A stretch of DNA of 64,000 nucleotides from CAZTAR01 sp043813895 (GCA_043813895.1 JBDRKQ010000101.1:62001-126000); one strand, 5' to 3'. Numbered from the stretch's first letter, positions 9,535-19,792 are shown. Translations and numbers: made by a program. The notes: a model not told the origin generated them from the sequence alone.

Positions 9535-9600
9535 CGACTGACGATTGACGATGGGGCTCGGGTCGTTTCGTTTCCCACACCGGCAAGGACTATCCACCAC

Positions 9601-10662
9601 ATGCGTATCGCCGTTGTTTGCAGCACTCTGGCACTTGCGATTCTGGCCGGGTGCGAGCGTAATCCGGATCAACAAGGAACCGACCAGAAGACCGGCGAGA
9701 CATCCGCGCCCTCGTCCGTCGTCGTGTATTGCTCCGTAGACACGGCATTCGCCCGACCGATCCTGGATGAGTTTGAAAACCACACGGGGACCGAAGTACA
9801 TCCGGTCTTCGACACCGAGGCTGGGAAGACCACGGGTTTAGTCAACAGGCTCATCGGCGAGAAGAACACCCCCCGGGCCGACGTGTGGTGGTCCAGCGAA
9901 ATCTTCGGCACGTTGCAGCTTGCCGCCAAGGGCGTTCTGTCGCCCTATGCGCCTGCCACGGCGGAGGACGTACCGGCCCGATATCGCGATCCGGCCGGGC
10001 TGTGGACCGCCTTCGGGTTGCGCGGCCGCGTGATCGCTTACGACCCCGAGAGGACCGAACCGGAGGCGTTGCCGCGGCGTTGGTGCGAGTTGACCGATCC
10101 GAAGTACAAGGGTCGGTTTCGCATGGCCGATCCCCGCTTCGGCACCACGCGCGGGCACATGGCGGTGCTGTGTTCTCTCTGGGGCTCCGAAGCTCTGTCC
10201 GAGTTTTACAACGCGCTGCGGGAGAACGGCTGCGAACTCGCGGACGGCAACTCCCACGCCGTGCTCCTGCTCAGCCGGGGCGTGGCGGACTTCGTCGCGA
10301 CCGACACGGACGACGTGATCGTCGCCCAAGATCGCGGGGATTCCGTGGCGATGATCTTTCCCGACCTGGATGCCCCCGACGGCGCCCGCCCCGTTGCCGG
10401 CACGCTGTGGATCCCCAATTCCGTGGCGTTGGTGGCCGGCGCCCGGCATCCCGAGGCTGCCCGGCGACTGATCGACTACATCGCTTCCGCCGAGATCGAA
10501 GAGAAGCTGCACATAAGCAGCTCGCGGAACATTCCCGTCCGCCCCGCGGTGCGGCGTCAGTTGGGCGTTGCCAAAATCAGCGAGGCGGAGGTGGATTACG
10601 AAGCCGCCGGCGTCCTGCTCGAAACATCCGACAAGCTCGCCCGCGACGTCCTATTGCGGTAG
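9601..10662 (+). CDS. Iron-type ABC transporter substrate-binding lipoprotein
   Basis: A 353-aa extracellular solute-binding protein of the FbpA/AfuA-like type. The N-terminus is a lipoprotein signal (ALAILAGCERN, lipobox cysteine about residue 18). The mature part has the family pattern VVYCSVDTAFARPILDEF, DVWWSSEIF, and a C-terminal IPNSVALVAGARHPEAARRLIDYIAS. It would bind ferric iron or a similar small ligand outside the inner membrane and pass it to the permease encoded 13 bases downstream. Ligand identity is inferred from family resemblance only. Confidence 0.85.
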   Translation: MRIAVVCSTLALAILAGCERNPDQQGTDQKTGETSAPSSVVVYCSVDTAFARPILDEFENHTGTEVHPVFDTEAGKTTGLVNRLIGEKNTPRADVWWSSEIFGTLQLAAKGVLSPYAPATAEDVPARYRDPAGLWTAFGLRGRVIAYDPERTEPEALPRRWCELTDPKYKGRFRMADPRFGTTRGHMAVLCSLWGSEALSEFYNALRENGCELADGNSHAVLLLSRGVADFVATDTDDVIVAQDRGDSVAMIFPDLDAPDGARPVAGTLWIPNSVALVAGARHPEAARRLIDYIASAEIEEKLHISSSRNIPVRPAVRRQLGVAKISEAEVDYEAAGVLLETSDKLARDVLLR

Positions 10663-10675
10663 AACGGATGCCGTG

Positions 10676-12340
10676 ATGCCCACGCTCGCACTGCGGCTGA
10701 CTCGTTCCCTCGGCTGGATCGTGCTCGTCTGCTCGGTCGGCGTCGTTGTCGGCGCGATCGTGTGGCAGTCGGCGCAGGGACCAGAGGCAGGACAGGACGT
10801 CTGGCCCACGGCCCGGTTGTGGCGGTGCCTTTTCAGAACACTCTGGATGGCCGCCGGCGCGACGATCTTCGCGCTGCTGCTCTCGATCCCCTGCGCCTAT
10901 GCTTTGGTCCAGCCATGCCGCCGGTGGCAACGGGTGGTGCTGCACGCGCTGGTGATCGTACCGCTGGTGTCGCCGCCGAGCGTCTTCGCATACGCCTGGC
11001 TTCTGCTCTCGACCAGCCGATCCGAGTTCGTCGCCGGCGCAATCCGGCTCATCGGCTGGAATACGGCGGGCTGGGAGCCCCTTCAGGCCGCATGGGTTCA
11101 GGCGACGTGGCTGTGGCCGATCTGCGCGCTCGTGCTCGCCCTGGCATTCAAGCACACGGGGCAGCGGGCTTATCAACTGGCGTGCATTGACGCATCGCCG
11201 ACCCGCGCGTTTCTCCGTGGCGCGTTGCCGGTCATGCGCGCGCCCGTGATCGCGGCCGTGGCGATGGTCTTCATTCTGGCAGCCTTCGATTCGAACATCC
11301 CGCCACTGATGTCTGCCGGCGAGACGTGGGCCGCGGAGATGGTGGCGATCGCCGCGGTCGCCGGGGCACACGAGCACCCCGTCGCGTATCTTGCGTGGCA
11401 CGCCTGGCCGATGCTGCTCACGATTGCCCTGCTGGCGGCTGCCGCAATGCCCGGCCTTCGCCAAATGGCCGGATGGGGCGACGACACGCCCGATGAGGAC
11501 ACGGGCTCGCATCTGCCGTCCACGCGATGGACGTGGCCGCTTGCCTGCTTGATCGCAATCGGTATCACGGTCATGCCTATCGCCGTCTTCGCGGTTGAAC
11601 TCGCCACGGCCCGCGGGTCGCTCGCCGAGTCGCTCGGTATTGTCTGGAAGACGGCGGGAGATGCCATCCTTGCGACACTTGTCGTTGCGGCCCTGGCAGT
11701 TGTGGCTTCATTGACCGTTGCGGCAGCCGTGCTCGATGAGCCGGGCCGGCCGCGGTTCTCGCGGTTTGTCAGCCGCGTGGCCGTCGGGCTCGTGATCGCC
11801 GTGGCGGTCATCCCGCCGGAGTTGACAGGCGCCGCGCTCTTAGCTGTGTTTGGCTGCGAGACAATCAGTCCGCGTGGCGCGTGGAACGTCTACGACAACT
11901 CGCCGCTGGTCTGGACGGCCGCGATGGTGGCGCGGTTCGCGTTTCTCCCGGTCTGCGTCGTGCGACTGCTGAACCGACGCTTGCCGCAAAGCCTCTCGGA
12001 CCAGGCGCTCAGCGACGGCGGCAATTACCTTCAGCGAATCACGCACACGCGACTGCCCGTGCTGTGGCGTCCCGTCTTGGCGGCCGGGCTGCTCGTCGGG
12101 TGTCTCACGCTCTCCGAGATCACCGCCAGCCAGGCCGTGCAGCCCTCGCAGTTCATCGGCGGGAGCCTCGCCGTACACGTTGATGCACAGATGCACTATG
12201 GACGGCAAAACGAGACGGTGGCAACGAGTCTGCTGCTGATTCTGCCCGCCGTGCTGATCGCGGTCGTCGTGCCGCTAGTTGGCAGGCTGCCTCGATCCGT
12301 GCGACACGCCGAGGCGGGACCGTACGAGGAGGATCGTTGA
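10676..12340 (+). CDS. ABC transporter permease, two fused permease halves (FbpB/ThiP type)
   Basis: A 554-aa polytopic protein with about 12 hydrophobic helices, built of two permease halves. Each half carries a version of the EAA loop that contacts the ATPase (around ACIDASPTRAFLRGALPVMR and LSDGGNYLQRITHTRLPVLW). This is the arrangement of ferric iron and thiamine permeases. The ATG at 10676 is chosen; earlier in-frame codons overlap the binding-protein gene. No ATP-binding gene follows in the window, so the system must borrow an ATPase encoded elsewhere. The stop overlaps the next gene (TGATG), suggesting coupling. Confidence 0.87.
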   Translation: MPTLALRLTRSLGWIVLVCSVGVVVGAIVWQSAQGPEAGQDVWPTARLWRCLFRTLWMAAGATIFALLLSIPCAYALVQPCRRWQRVVLHALVIVPLVSPPSVFAYAWLLLSTSRSEFVAGAIRLIGWNTAGWEPLQAAWVQATWLWPICALVLALAFKHTGQRAYQLACIDASPTRAFLRGALPVMRAPVIAAVAMVFILAAFDSNIPPLMSAGETWAAEMVAIAAVAGAHEHPVAYLAWHAWPMLLTIALLAAAAMPGLRQMAGWGDDTPDEDTGSHLPSTRWTWPLACLIAIGITVMPIAVFAVELATARGSLAESLGIVWKTAGDAILATLVVAALAVVASLTVAAAVLDEPGRPRFSRFVSRVAVGLVIAVAVIPPELTGAALLAVFGCETISPRGAWNVYDNSPLVWTAAMVARFAFLPVCVVRLLNRRLPQSLSDQALSDGGNYLQRITHTRLPVLWRPVLAAGLLVGCLTLSEITASQAVQPSQFIGGSLAVHVDAQMHYGRQNETVATSLLLILPAVLIAVVVPLVGRLPRSVRHAEAGPYEEDR

Positions 12341-13470
12341 TGGCAATGGGATGGCGGCAGACTCGACGGCAGCGCAGCGTAGCGTCGGCCCCCTATGGCC
12401 GACGTGAAGATCAGAGCCGCGACCGTGAGGGAGTCGGTCGGCGTTCATCTCAAAGGGCCTTCTTGGCGAATGCTGACCGGTTGCTGACGCGCGCGGCTCT
12501 GACCGTCGGCCATAGGGGGCCGACGCTACACATTGCGGTGGGGCCGACGGTACGCGTGGCGGTGGCGCTTCTGTGTGCGTGCGCGGCGCTACTGCCTGCT
12601 TGTCACCGCGAGGAACCTGATCCCGCCGCAGTCGAGTTCGTCTTCGGACGCTCGGGCCTTGGCTCCGGCGAGTTTAGCTATCCGCGCGGCATCGCCGTAT
12701 CACCCGTAGACGGCTGCGTCTTCGTCGTCGACCGCAGTCCGACGGGCCGCGTTCAGCGATTCAGCGCGGAGGGCGAGTACGAACACCAGTGGCCGATGCC
12801 GGAGGCCGCCAACGGCAAACCCACCGGTCTCTACGTCGATCAACAGAACCGCGTTTGGGTGCCTGACACACACTATCAGCGGGTGATCGTGTACGACCGC
12901 GAGGGGGTAGAGCTGCTGCGATTCGGTAAAGAGGGCAGGGGACCCGGCCAGTTTATCTTTCCCACCTCAGTCGCCATCGACCGCGAGGGCTACATCTACA
13001 TCGCGGAGTACGGCGGCAACGATCGCATCAGCAAGTTCACGCCTGATCTGCAATACGTCTCCTGTTTTGCGCAGGAAGGCTCGGGCGAAGGCAGTGTCGA
13101 ACGGCCGTACGAAATCGTATTCGACGAAGACGACTGCCTGTGGGTCACTGATTCATGCCACCACCGCATCTGTCGCTACGACCGGCAGGGCAAGTTGCTC
13201 TTCGCATTCGGCTCGCCAGGCACGGAGCCGTACAACTTGAACTATCCCATCGGGCTGACTCTCGAGAAGTCCGGCACGATCCTCGTCGCGGATCGCGGCA
13301 ACAACAGGATCGTGAGATTCGACCGGCAAGGCCGTTTCCTCGGCTCCTGGGGCAGCGCAGGGCGAGAGCTGGGGCAGATGTTACAGCCGTGGGGTGTGGC
13401 GGTTTCTCGCAAGGGATTGGTTTACTGCCTGGACTCGTGGAATAATCGGGTGCAGGCGATAGACTGGTGA
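12340..13470 (+). CDS. NHL-repeat beta-propeller lipoprotein with repeat-disrupted N-terminus
   Basis: The body of the protein (from about residue 95) is a six-bladed NHL-type propeller: repeats such as GSGEFSYPRGIAV, GPGQFIFPTSVAID and RELGQMLQPWGVAVS. A lipoprotein signal (VRVAVALLCACAALLPAC) precedes it. The ATG at 12340 overlaps the permease stop and has AGGAGG seven bases upstream, a strong coupled start. But between this start and the signal peptide lies a nested palindromic repeat (12379-12529) read in frame, adding 66 residues. A GTG at 12538 would give a normal 310-aa lipoprotein. Either the extended form is made or initiation has moved. Function is unknown; NHL propellers usually bind proteins or RNA. 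Confidence 0.72.
   Translation: MAMGWRQTRRQRSVASAPYGRREDQSRDREGVGRRSSQRAFLANADRLLTRAALTVGHRGPTLHIAVGPTVRVAVALLCACAALLPACHREEPDPAAVEFVFGRSGLGSGEFSYPRGIAVSPVDGCVFVVDRSPTGRVQRFSAEGEYEHQWPMPEAANGKPTGLYVDQQNRVWVPDTHYQRVIVYDREGVELLRFGKEGRGPGQFIFPTSVAIDREGYIYIAEYGGNDRISKFTPDLQYVSCFAQEGSGEGSVERPYEIVFDEDDCLWVTDSCHHRICRYDRQGKLLFAFGSPGTEPYNLNYPIGLTLEKSGTILVADRGNNRIVRFDRQGRFLGSWGSAGRELGQMLQPWGVAVSRKGLVYCLDSWNNRVQAIDW
12379..12529. repeat. Nested palindrome: outer CGTCGGCC arms around a 92-bp TCAGAGCCGCG element
   Basis: Outer arms 12379-12404 and 12504-12529 are near-perfect inverted copies (GTAGCGTCGGCCCCCTATGG and its complement). They enclose a family A element at 12411-12502 that begins TCAGAGCCGCG and ends CGCGGCTCTGA. 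It lies inside the 5' part of the NHL lipoprotein gene. A similar nested arrangement is seen at 23246-23396. Confidence 0.8.
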
Positions 13471-13573
13471 GGAGGGCTATCAGCTATCAACAGTCAGTTG
13501 TTAGTTGTCAGTTGTTAGTTGTTAACATTGTGTTGTTCTTCTCTTTGCCCTGTTGACTTTTCGGCGTTTCCCC

Positions 13574-16500
13574 ATGTTCCTGCTTTCCACATTGGAACGA
13601 TTCGATCGACCTGAAGCGCTGTGGCTCGCGTTGATCGTCGTCCTATTGTGGTGGTTCTCGCGGCGGTCGCTGGCGGGGCTAGGGCCGATTCGCAGCAAGG
13701 TATGCATGGCCGTCCGCGCGCTCGTCGTTGTCCTGCTTGTCCTTGCACTCGCTGGCGCGCACAAGATTCTGAAGAACGAAGACCTGAGCGTCTTGTTCCT
13801 CCTCGATCAATCCCGCTCCATCCCGCCGGAACTCCGCACCCAGGCGGAGGACTTCGTCATGCAGATGGGCAAGGCGATGGAACGAGAGGACGACCGTCTG
13901 AGCATCCTCACGTTCGACGGACAGACGTACATCGAGCAGCTGCCCAGCCGCCCGGGGCCGGATGGCGGCGTTCACGTCCTGCCGCCGTTTCCCGACGGCC
14001 AGCGGCCCGATGCCACGAATCTCTCTCAAGCGCTTCGGATGGCCGCCGCGTGTGCACTGGACTCCACCAACAACCGCGTCGTCATCCTCTCCGACGGGAA
14101 CGAAAACGTCGGGACGTTGGCGGAAGAGGCGAAAACCGCCCAGGCGAACAACATCACTGTGGACGTGGTGCCGCTACGATACGAGCACGGGGCGGAGGTC
14201 GTCAACGAGATGCTCCGCGCGCCGGCCTACGCCAACCTCCACGAGCAGGCCCTCGTCCGCTTCGTGCTTACGAGCGACCGCGCCACGACAGGCACGCTTT
14301 TCCTCTACAAACGCGTCGGTCAGAAAGAGGAGCCGGTGGATCTCGATCCCGAGAGCGAAGGTAACGGAAAGCGCGTCAGGCTCGAAAAGGGCCGCAATGC
14401 GTTTGCCCGTCGCGTGTATCTCGACTCTACCGGCACACACGAATGGCACAGCGTCTTCGTTCCGGACGACAAGGCCGCCGACGCCGTTGCCCAAAACAAC
14501 GCCGCACGGGCCTTCACCAATATCGAAGGCCCCAAGACGGTGCTCTTCATCGGGAAGGCCGAAGAGGCTGAGGACGACGAGCCCCTCATCAACGCACTGA
14601 TCCAGGAAGACATCCGCGTGCTCTACCAGCCCGTCGACTCGGTGAACCTCCAGACATCCGTCTTGCAGGATTACTCGGCGATCATCCTCGCGAATGTCGG
14701 CGCGGACTTGTTCGACGCCGAACAGCAACGGAGCCTCGCCACCTACGTTCGCGACCTCGGCGGCGGGCTCGTCATGATCGGCGGGGATGACAGCTTCGGC
14801 GCCGGCGGCTGGCAGGGTTCAGTCGTCGAGAGCACGATGCCTGTGAAGTTCGACGTGGACGCCGTCAAGCAGATCCCCCGCGGCGCGCTGGCCATCGTCA
14901 TGCACTCGTGCGAGATGCCCCAGGGCAACAAGTGGGGCATCGAGACGGCGGTGGCTGCGCTCAAGACGCTCAGCCGCCTGGACTACTACGGCGTCGTGGG
15001 ATGGGGCGCCATGGGCTTCCATTGGGAAGTCTCGATGCAAACCGCCAGCGACAAGGAAGCCATTATCGCCCGTCTCCGCAAGATGCAGAACGCGGACATG
15101 TTCGACTTCGGAACGCCGATGACGATGGCCTACCAGGCGCTCATGAACTGCCGCGACGCCGGCCAACGGCACATGATCATCATCTCCGACGGCGACCCGC
15201 AAGCGCCTCCGACCGGGCTGCTCAACAAGATGATCGGCCATCGGGTCACATGCTCCACGGTCTCGGTCTTCCCGCACGGCGGGGCCGAAATCGCCACCAT
15301 GAAGGACATCGCCACCAAAACCGGCGGGACCTATTACTCGCTCTACCGTTCCGGCGACGAAAAACGCCTGCCCAAGATCTTCATAAAAGAGGCCAAGATC
15401 GTTCGCCGCCCGTTGATCCGCGACGAGGTCTTCACCCCCAAGCTCCAGTCGAGCATGTCGGACATCATGGTCGGCATCGGCGACGACATCCCACAGCTCA
15501 GAGGTTATGTCGTGACGACACCCCGCAAGGTCGTCGATGTGGAGATGCCGCTGCTCACCGAGCGCGGCGATCCGCTGCTCGCGCACTGGCAGTGCGGCTT
15601 CGGGCGGACCGTCGCCTTCACGAGCGGGCGATGGCGGCATTGGGGCGTGGACTGGGTGGGCTGGCCCAGCTTCAGCAAGCTATGGGCGCAGGCAGTCCAC
15701 TGGTGCATGCAGCAGGGTTCTGCCGCCGACTACGAGGTCACGAAGTCGATCGAGGGTGACGAAGGCCACGTCCTCATCGAGTGTATGGACGAGAAGGAGG
15801 GTTTCGCGAACTTCAAGCGGTTTGTCGGCAAGGTCATCAGCCCCGACGGCAACGCCGCAAACCTGCAAATCGAGCAGACCGGCCCCGGCCGTTACGAGGC
15901 CAAGTTCAAGGCCGACAAGATGGGCACCTACCTGCTCAACATCACCGCGCCGGGCGTGCAGGGAGACGAGCCGACCGTGATCCGAACCGGCGTCTCTGTC
16001 GCCTACTCGCCCGAGTTCAAGGATGTCTCCCCGAACGAAGCCCTTCTCCAGGAGGTTGCGGACGAGACGGAGGGGCGCGTCCTGTCTCTCAACACCAAGG
16101 CGGAGACTCTCTTCGCGCATAACCTGCCGCCGACCGTATCGCGCACGCCGATTTGGGACACGCTGCTCAAGCTTGCGATCTTCGCATTCCTGCTCGATGT
16201 CGCCGTGCGCCGAATCGCGATCGACCCGCTCAAGACGCTCGCCAGGGCGAGGGTTTACATCGGCAGCCTCGCGGGGCGCTTTGGCGCAGGCAAACGGGCC
16301 GAAGCCACGCTTACCGATCTGAAGACCGTCCGAGAGAAGGTCCGCGCGGAACGCACCTCCGAGGGGGATGCCGGCGCGCTCGCCGCCGCGGGGCAGGCTG
16401 CCAAGGATGCTGCCGCGCAGTCCTACGGACAGGACGACGAGGGCCTCTTGGCTGCTACGAAGTTTGATGCCGGTGCGCAAGCGAAGAAACCCGCCAAAGA

Positions 16501-16672
16501 CATCGTCGACGCCCTCGGTGGTCACAAGGGCGGCCCGGCCGGCCCTCCCTCGGCGGCGCCCAAGAAACCGCAAGGCCCGCAGGAATCGACGACCGCCCGC
16601 CTGCTCAAGGCCAAGAAACGCGCCAAGCAGGCCGAGGAGCAGGAGGGCAAGGATGGGAAGGAGAGCTCGTAA
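13574..16672 (+). CDS. Large VWA-domain membrane protein with GATase1-like insert
   Basis: A 1032-aa protein. Two N-terminal membrane helices (about residues 12-25 and 45-65) are followed by a VWA domain (VLFLLDQSRSIPPE, MIDAS DxSxS; NRVVILSDGNENVG). Next is a class I glutamine-amidotransferase-like segment (ILANVGADLFDAEQQ, GGGLVMIGGDDSFGAGGW, about 375-420), as in large VWA/BatA-type proteins. A second VWA-like part includes RHMIIISDGDPQ. A C-terminal helix (LLKLAIFAFLLDVAVRR) and a charged Ala/Lys/Glu tail of about 160 residues close the protein. The ATG at 13574 is preferred to a TTG 21 bases upstream. The downstream MoxR ATPase is the usual partner of such proteins. Confidence 0.85.
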   Translation: MFLLSTLERFDRPEALWLALIVVLLWWFSRRSLAGLGPIRSKVCMAVRALVVVLLVLALAGAHKILKNEDLSVLFLLDQSRSIPPELRTQAEDFVMQMGKAMEREDDRLSILTFDGQTYIEQLPSRPGPDGGVHVLPPFPDGQRPDATNLSQALRMAAACALDSTNNRVVILSDGNENVGTLAEEAKTAQANNITVDVVPLRYEHGAEVVNEMLRAPAYANLHEQALVRFVLTSDRATTGTLFLYKRVGQKEEPVDLDPESEGNGKRVRLEKGRNAFARRVYLDSTGTHEWHSVFVPDDKAADAVAQNNAARAFTNIEGPKTVLFIGKAEEAEDDEPLINALIQEDIRVLYQPVDSVNLQTSVLQDYSAIILANVGADLFDAEQQRSLATYVRDLGGGLVMIGGDDSFGAGGWQGSVVESTMPVKFDVDAVKQIPRGALAIVMHSCEMPQGNKWGIETAVAALKTLSRLDYYGVVGWGAMGFHWEVSMQTASDKEAIIARLRKMQNADMFDFGTPMTMAYQALMNCRDAGQRHMIIISDGDPQAPPTGLLNKMIGHRVTCSTVSVFPHGGAEIATMKDIATKTGGTYYSLYRSGDEKRLPKIFIKEAKIVRRPLIRDEVFTPKLQSSMSDIMVGIGDDIPQLRGYVVTTPRKVVDVEMPLLTERGDPLLAHWQCGFGRTVAFTSGRWRHWGVDWVGWPSFSKLWAQAVHWCMQQGSAADYEVTKSIEGDEGHVLIECMDEKEGFANFKRFVGKVISPDGNAANLQIEQTGPGRYEAKFKADKMGTYLLNITAPGVQGDEPTVIRTGVSVAYSPEFKDVSPNEALLQEVADETEGRVLSLNTKAETLFAHNLPPTVSRTPIWDTLLKLAIFAFLLDVAVRRIAIDPLKTLARARVYIGSLAGRFGAGKRAEATLTDLKTVREKVRAERTSEGDAGALAAAGQAAKDAAAQSYGQDDEGLLAATKFDAGAQAKKPAKDIVDALGGHKGGPAGPPSAAPKKPQGPQESTTARLLKAKKRAKQAEEQEGKDGKESS

Positions 16673-16706
16673 GTGCGCAGTGCATCGTCACGACGCAAAC
16701 CGAGGC

Positions 16707-16788
16707 AGCCACTGGCGGCTTGTCCGCCAGTGCAATCTCGGCTGCGAATAAGCACAAAACATTGGCGGACAAGCCGCCGGTGGCACCC
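16707..16788. repeat. Family B palindrome (CACTGGCGG..CCGCCAGTG)
   Basis: Two small hairpins (CCACTGGCGGCTTGTCCGCC and its relative near 16770-16788) form an 82-bp interspersed repeat between the VWA gene and moxR. Other copies: 26418-26493, 29097-29168, 41371-41454, 52271-52346; half-copies 18337-18410 and 46284-46312. Confidence 0.8.
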
Positions 16789-16888
16789 TATACCAGTGGC
16801 ACACGGCCGGATTCGTCAATCGACGAGCGACAAAGGAATAGGCTCGCACTAACATAACGCCGCCGGAGCGCGGCAGTTGGAGCACAAT

Positions 16889-17908
<1,020 letters not shown>

Positions 17909-17910
17909 GA

Positions 17911-17935
17911 GATTGGTGGGCAATGCCCACCCCAC
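17911..17935. repeat. Short GGTGGGC/GCCCACC palindrome
   Basis: GGTGGGCAATGCCCACCCC is a short hairpin in the moxR-PQQ spacer. Closely similar hairpins occur at 20467-20490 and 20508-20532 before ftsH. Confidence 0.5.
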
Positions 17936-17949
17936 CGGGAGATCACACG

Positions 17950-18312
17950 ATGGCGCGCACGCGCGAGATGCTGTTTGCCGCAACTCACCGCTGGGTTGCG
18001 GCAATTGATCCCAAAACGGGCGAAGAACTCTGGCGGACGAAGCTCCCGCAGGGCGGCTTTTCAGTACCCATCATCCTGATCAAGGATACGTATCTCTATG
18101 TCGGCCATGCCGGGCACGTGTACTGCCTCGACAAGCGATACGGAGAAGTCATCTGGGATAACGGGCTCCCGAAGATGGGGTTTCAAACGGTCGTGCTGGC
18201 CATGGAAGGCGCAACGACGTCCGATGTGGCGGCCGCCGCGGCAGGCACGACGAGCGACCGGCGACGGCGCGCGGCAGCAGCGGCCGGCGGCGGGGCCGCC
18301 GCCGGCTCGTAG
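17950..18312 (+). CDS. Small PQQ-like beta-propeller repeat protein
   Basis: A 120-aa protein with about two PQQ/BamB-type blades: VAAIDPKTGEELWRT and YCLDKRYGEVIWDN show the typical D-x-x-T/Y-G-E-x-x-W pattern. It has no signal peptide, so it probably stays in the cytoplasm. The last 35 residues are low-complexity Ala, Arg and Gly. Full propellers have six to eight blades, so this must oligomerise or bind partners by a partial sheet. The ATG at 17950 is chosen; an earlier ATG at 17923 lies within a GGTGGGC-type palindrome. It follows moxR by 41 bases. Confidence 0.7.
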   Translation: MARTREMLFAATHRWVAAIDPKTGEELWRTKLPQGGFSVPIILIKDTYLYVGHAGHVYCLDKRYGEVIWDNGLPKMGFQTVVLAMEGATTSDVAAAAAGTTSDRRRRAAAAAGGGAAAGS

Positions 18313-18336
18313 GTGGATTCTCACTTCGGCGCTTTT

Positions 18337-18410
18337 GGCAACTTGCTGCCAATGCCATTTTGCTCGCGAGTTCGCGCACAAAGCACTGGCGGGCAAGCCA
18401 CCCGTGGCAC
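18337..18410. repeat. Divergent family B palindrome
   Basis: The right half (CACTGGCGGGCAAGCCACCC, about 18384-18403) matches family B well; the left half (TTGGCAACTTGCTGCCAATG) has diverged but still forms a hairpin. Confidence 0.55.
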
Positions 18411-18452
18411 AAGGAACTGCCATAACTGGAACGCACGAGAGGAGGATCGCCT

Positions 18453-19754
18453 GTGACCCAGCCCATGGACGAGCAGAAGTACACCTTTGATCGCGTGGCA
18501 CGGCTCCTCCTGACGGCCGGCGTCATCATCGCCATGGTCGCGCTGGTCCGCCACCTCTCCGACGTGCTGCTTCCATTCGTGATGGCCGTCGTGCTGGCCT
18601 ACCTGTTGCACCCGTTGGTGACCGGCATCGAGCGGCGCGTCAAACGGCGTTGGGTCGCCGTGCTCGGCACACTCCTCGGCCTGGGGCTCGTGGGCGTCGT
18701 CTTGCTCACACTCCTCGTCCCGCTGACGCTGCATCAGCTCGGTCGATTCGAGCGAAGCCTGCAAGGCATCGTTGCCGACCTGCCCGAACCGTTGCGAGCC
18801 AGGGCGGATCAGCCGGAACCGATCTCGGGAGAGTTGATTCCGACCTCGCAGCCGGAGGATTCGGGCAAGTCTGCTTCGGGGCTGTCTGAGTTGCGGGACG
18901 GCTGGCAGGAGTTCCTCAACGACGCGGGCAAGCTGCCTCGACACGACCGACTCGATCGGCTCTACGACAAAGTCGAGGGCACCTTCGTCGGCGGGCTCGT
19001 CGAACAGTCAGCCGAGTTCGTCCAGACACAAGCGTTTCGCGAGATGGTGCTCAACGCGTTGAAACGCCTCGCCCTCGGTGGCGCTTCCGTCTTGAATCTC
19101 GCCGTGCAGATCGCCCTCGGCTCGACCGTGCTGATTGTCGTGCTGATCTACCTGGTCTTCCTGCTTCTCGACTTCGACGCCTACAGGCGAACGTTCCAGG
19201 AAATGCTGCCGCCCAAGTATCGCGACGGAATCCTCGGCTTTCTTGGCGAGTTCGAAGTAGCGATGCGACGGTACTTCCGCGGCCAGTTCATCGTTGCGCT
19301 CGCCGTCGGCATCCTGTTTTCGATCGGCTTCTCGATCATCGGGTTGCCTATGGCGGTACCCTTCGGCCTGTTCGTCGGGCTGCTGAACATGGTGCCGTAT
19401 CTCCAAATCGCCGCCCTCGTGCCTGCGATCCTGCTGGCCATCCTCCGCTCGCTCGAAACGAGCAGCGGCGTGCTGGGCTCCGTCATCCTGGTCTTGGTCG
19501 TGTTCGGCGTGGTTCAGATCTTGCAGGACGCCGTGATAGTGCCCCGTGTGATGGGCAAGGCAACGGGTCTGCGGCCGGTCGCGATACTGCTCGGTGTCTT
19601 CATCTGGAGCAAGCTGATCGGCTTCATCGGCTTGCTGCTGGCCATTCCGCTGACGTGTTTGGGCATCGCGTACTATCGGCGATTCGTCCTGGCCGAGTCG
19701 TCGGCCCACTCGCCCGCCACTGCGGTTGAGGATACCCCCGCTTCGCCTGGCTGA
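18453..19754 (+). CDS. AI-2E family transporter (YdiK/PerM-like)
   Basis: A 433-aa membrane protein of the AI-2E exporter/PerM family. Helices near the N-terminus (VARLLLTAGVIIAMVAL and LPFVMAVVLAYLLHPLV) and a C-terminal membrane block (ALAVGILFSIGFSIIGLPM, FGLFVGLLNMVPYLQI, KLIGFIGLLLAIPLTCLGI) follow the family pattern. The soluble middle (about 90-180) is less conserved. Some members export autoinducer-2 or act as Na+/H+ antiporters; substrate here is unknown. The GTG at 18453 is preceded by GAGGAGG; an ATG four codons later is an alternative. Confidence 0.88.
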   Translation: MTQPMDEQKYTFDRVARLLLTAGVIIAMVALVRHLSDVLLPFVMAVVLAYLLHPLVTGIERRVKRRWVAVLGTLLGLGLVGVVLLTLLVPLTLHQLGRFERSLQGIVADLPEPLRARADQPEPISGELIPTSQPEDSGKSASGLSELRDGWQEFLNDAGKLPRHDRLDRLYDKVEGTFVGGLVEQSAEFVQTQAFREMVLNALKRLALGGASVLNLAVQIALGSTVLIVVLIYLVFLLLDFDAYRRTFQEMLPPKYRDGILGFLGEFEVAMRRYFRGQFIVALAVGILFSIGFSIIGLPMAVPFGLFVGLLNMVPYLQIAALVPAILLAILRSLETSSGVLGSVILVLVVFGVVQILQDAVIVPRVMGKATGLRPVAILLGVFIWSKLIGFIGLLLAIPLTCLGIAYYRRFVLAESSAHSPATAVEDTPASPG

Positions 19755-19764
19755 CCGTGCTCCA

Positions 19765-19792
19765 TTGCCCGTGGGCGTGGCGCGGTTATAAT
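19765..19792 (+). promoter_or_regulatory. Candidate sigma-70 promoter for lptE
   Basis: TTGCCC (19765-19770), 16-base spacer, perfect TATAAT (19787-19792), about 115 bases before the lptE start. Pattern match only. Confidence 0.5.
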
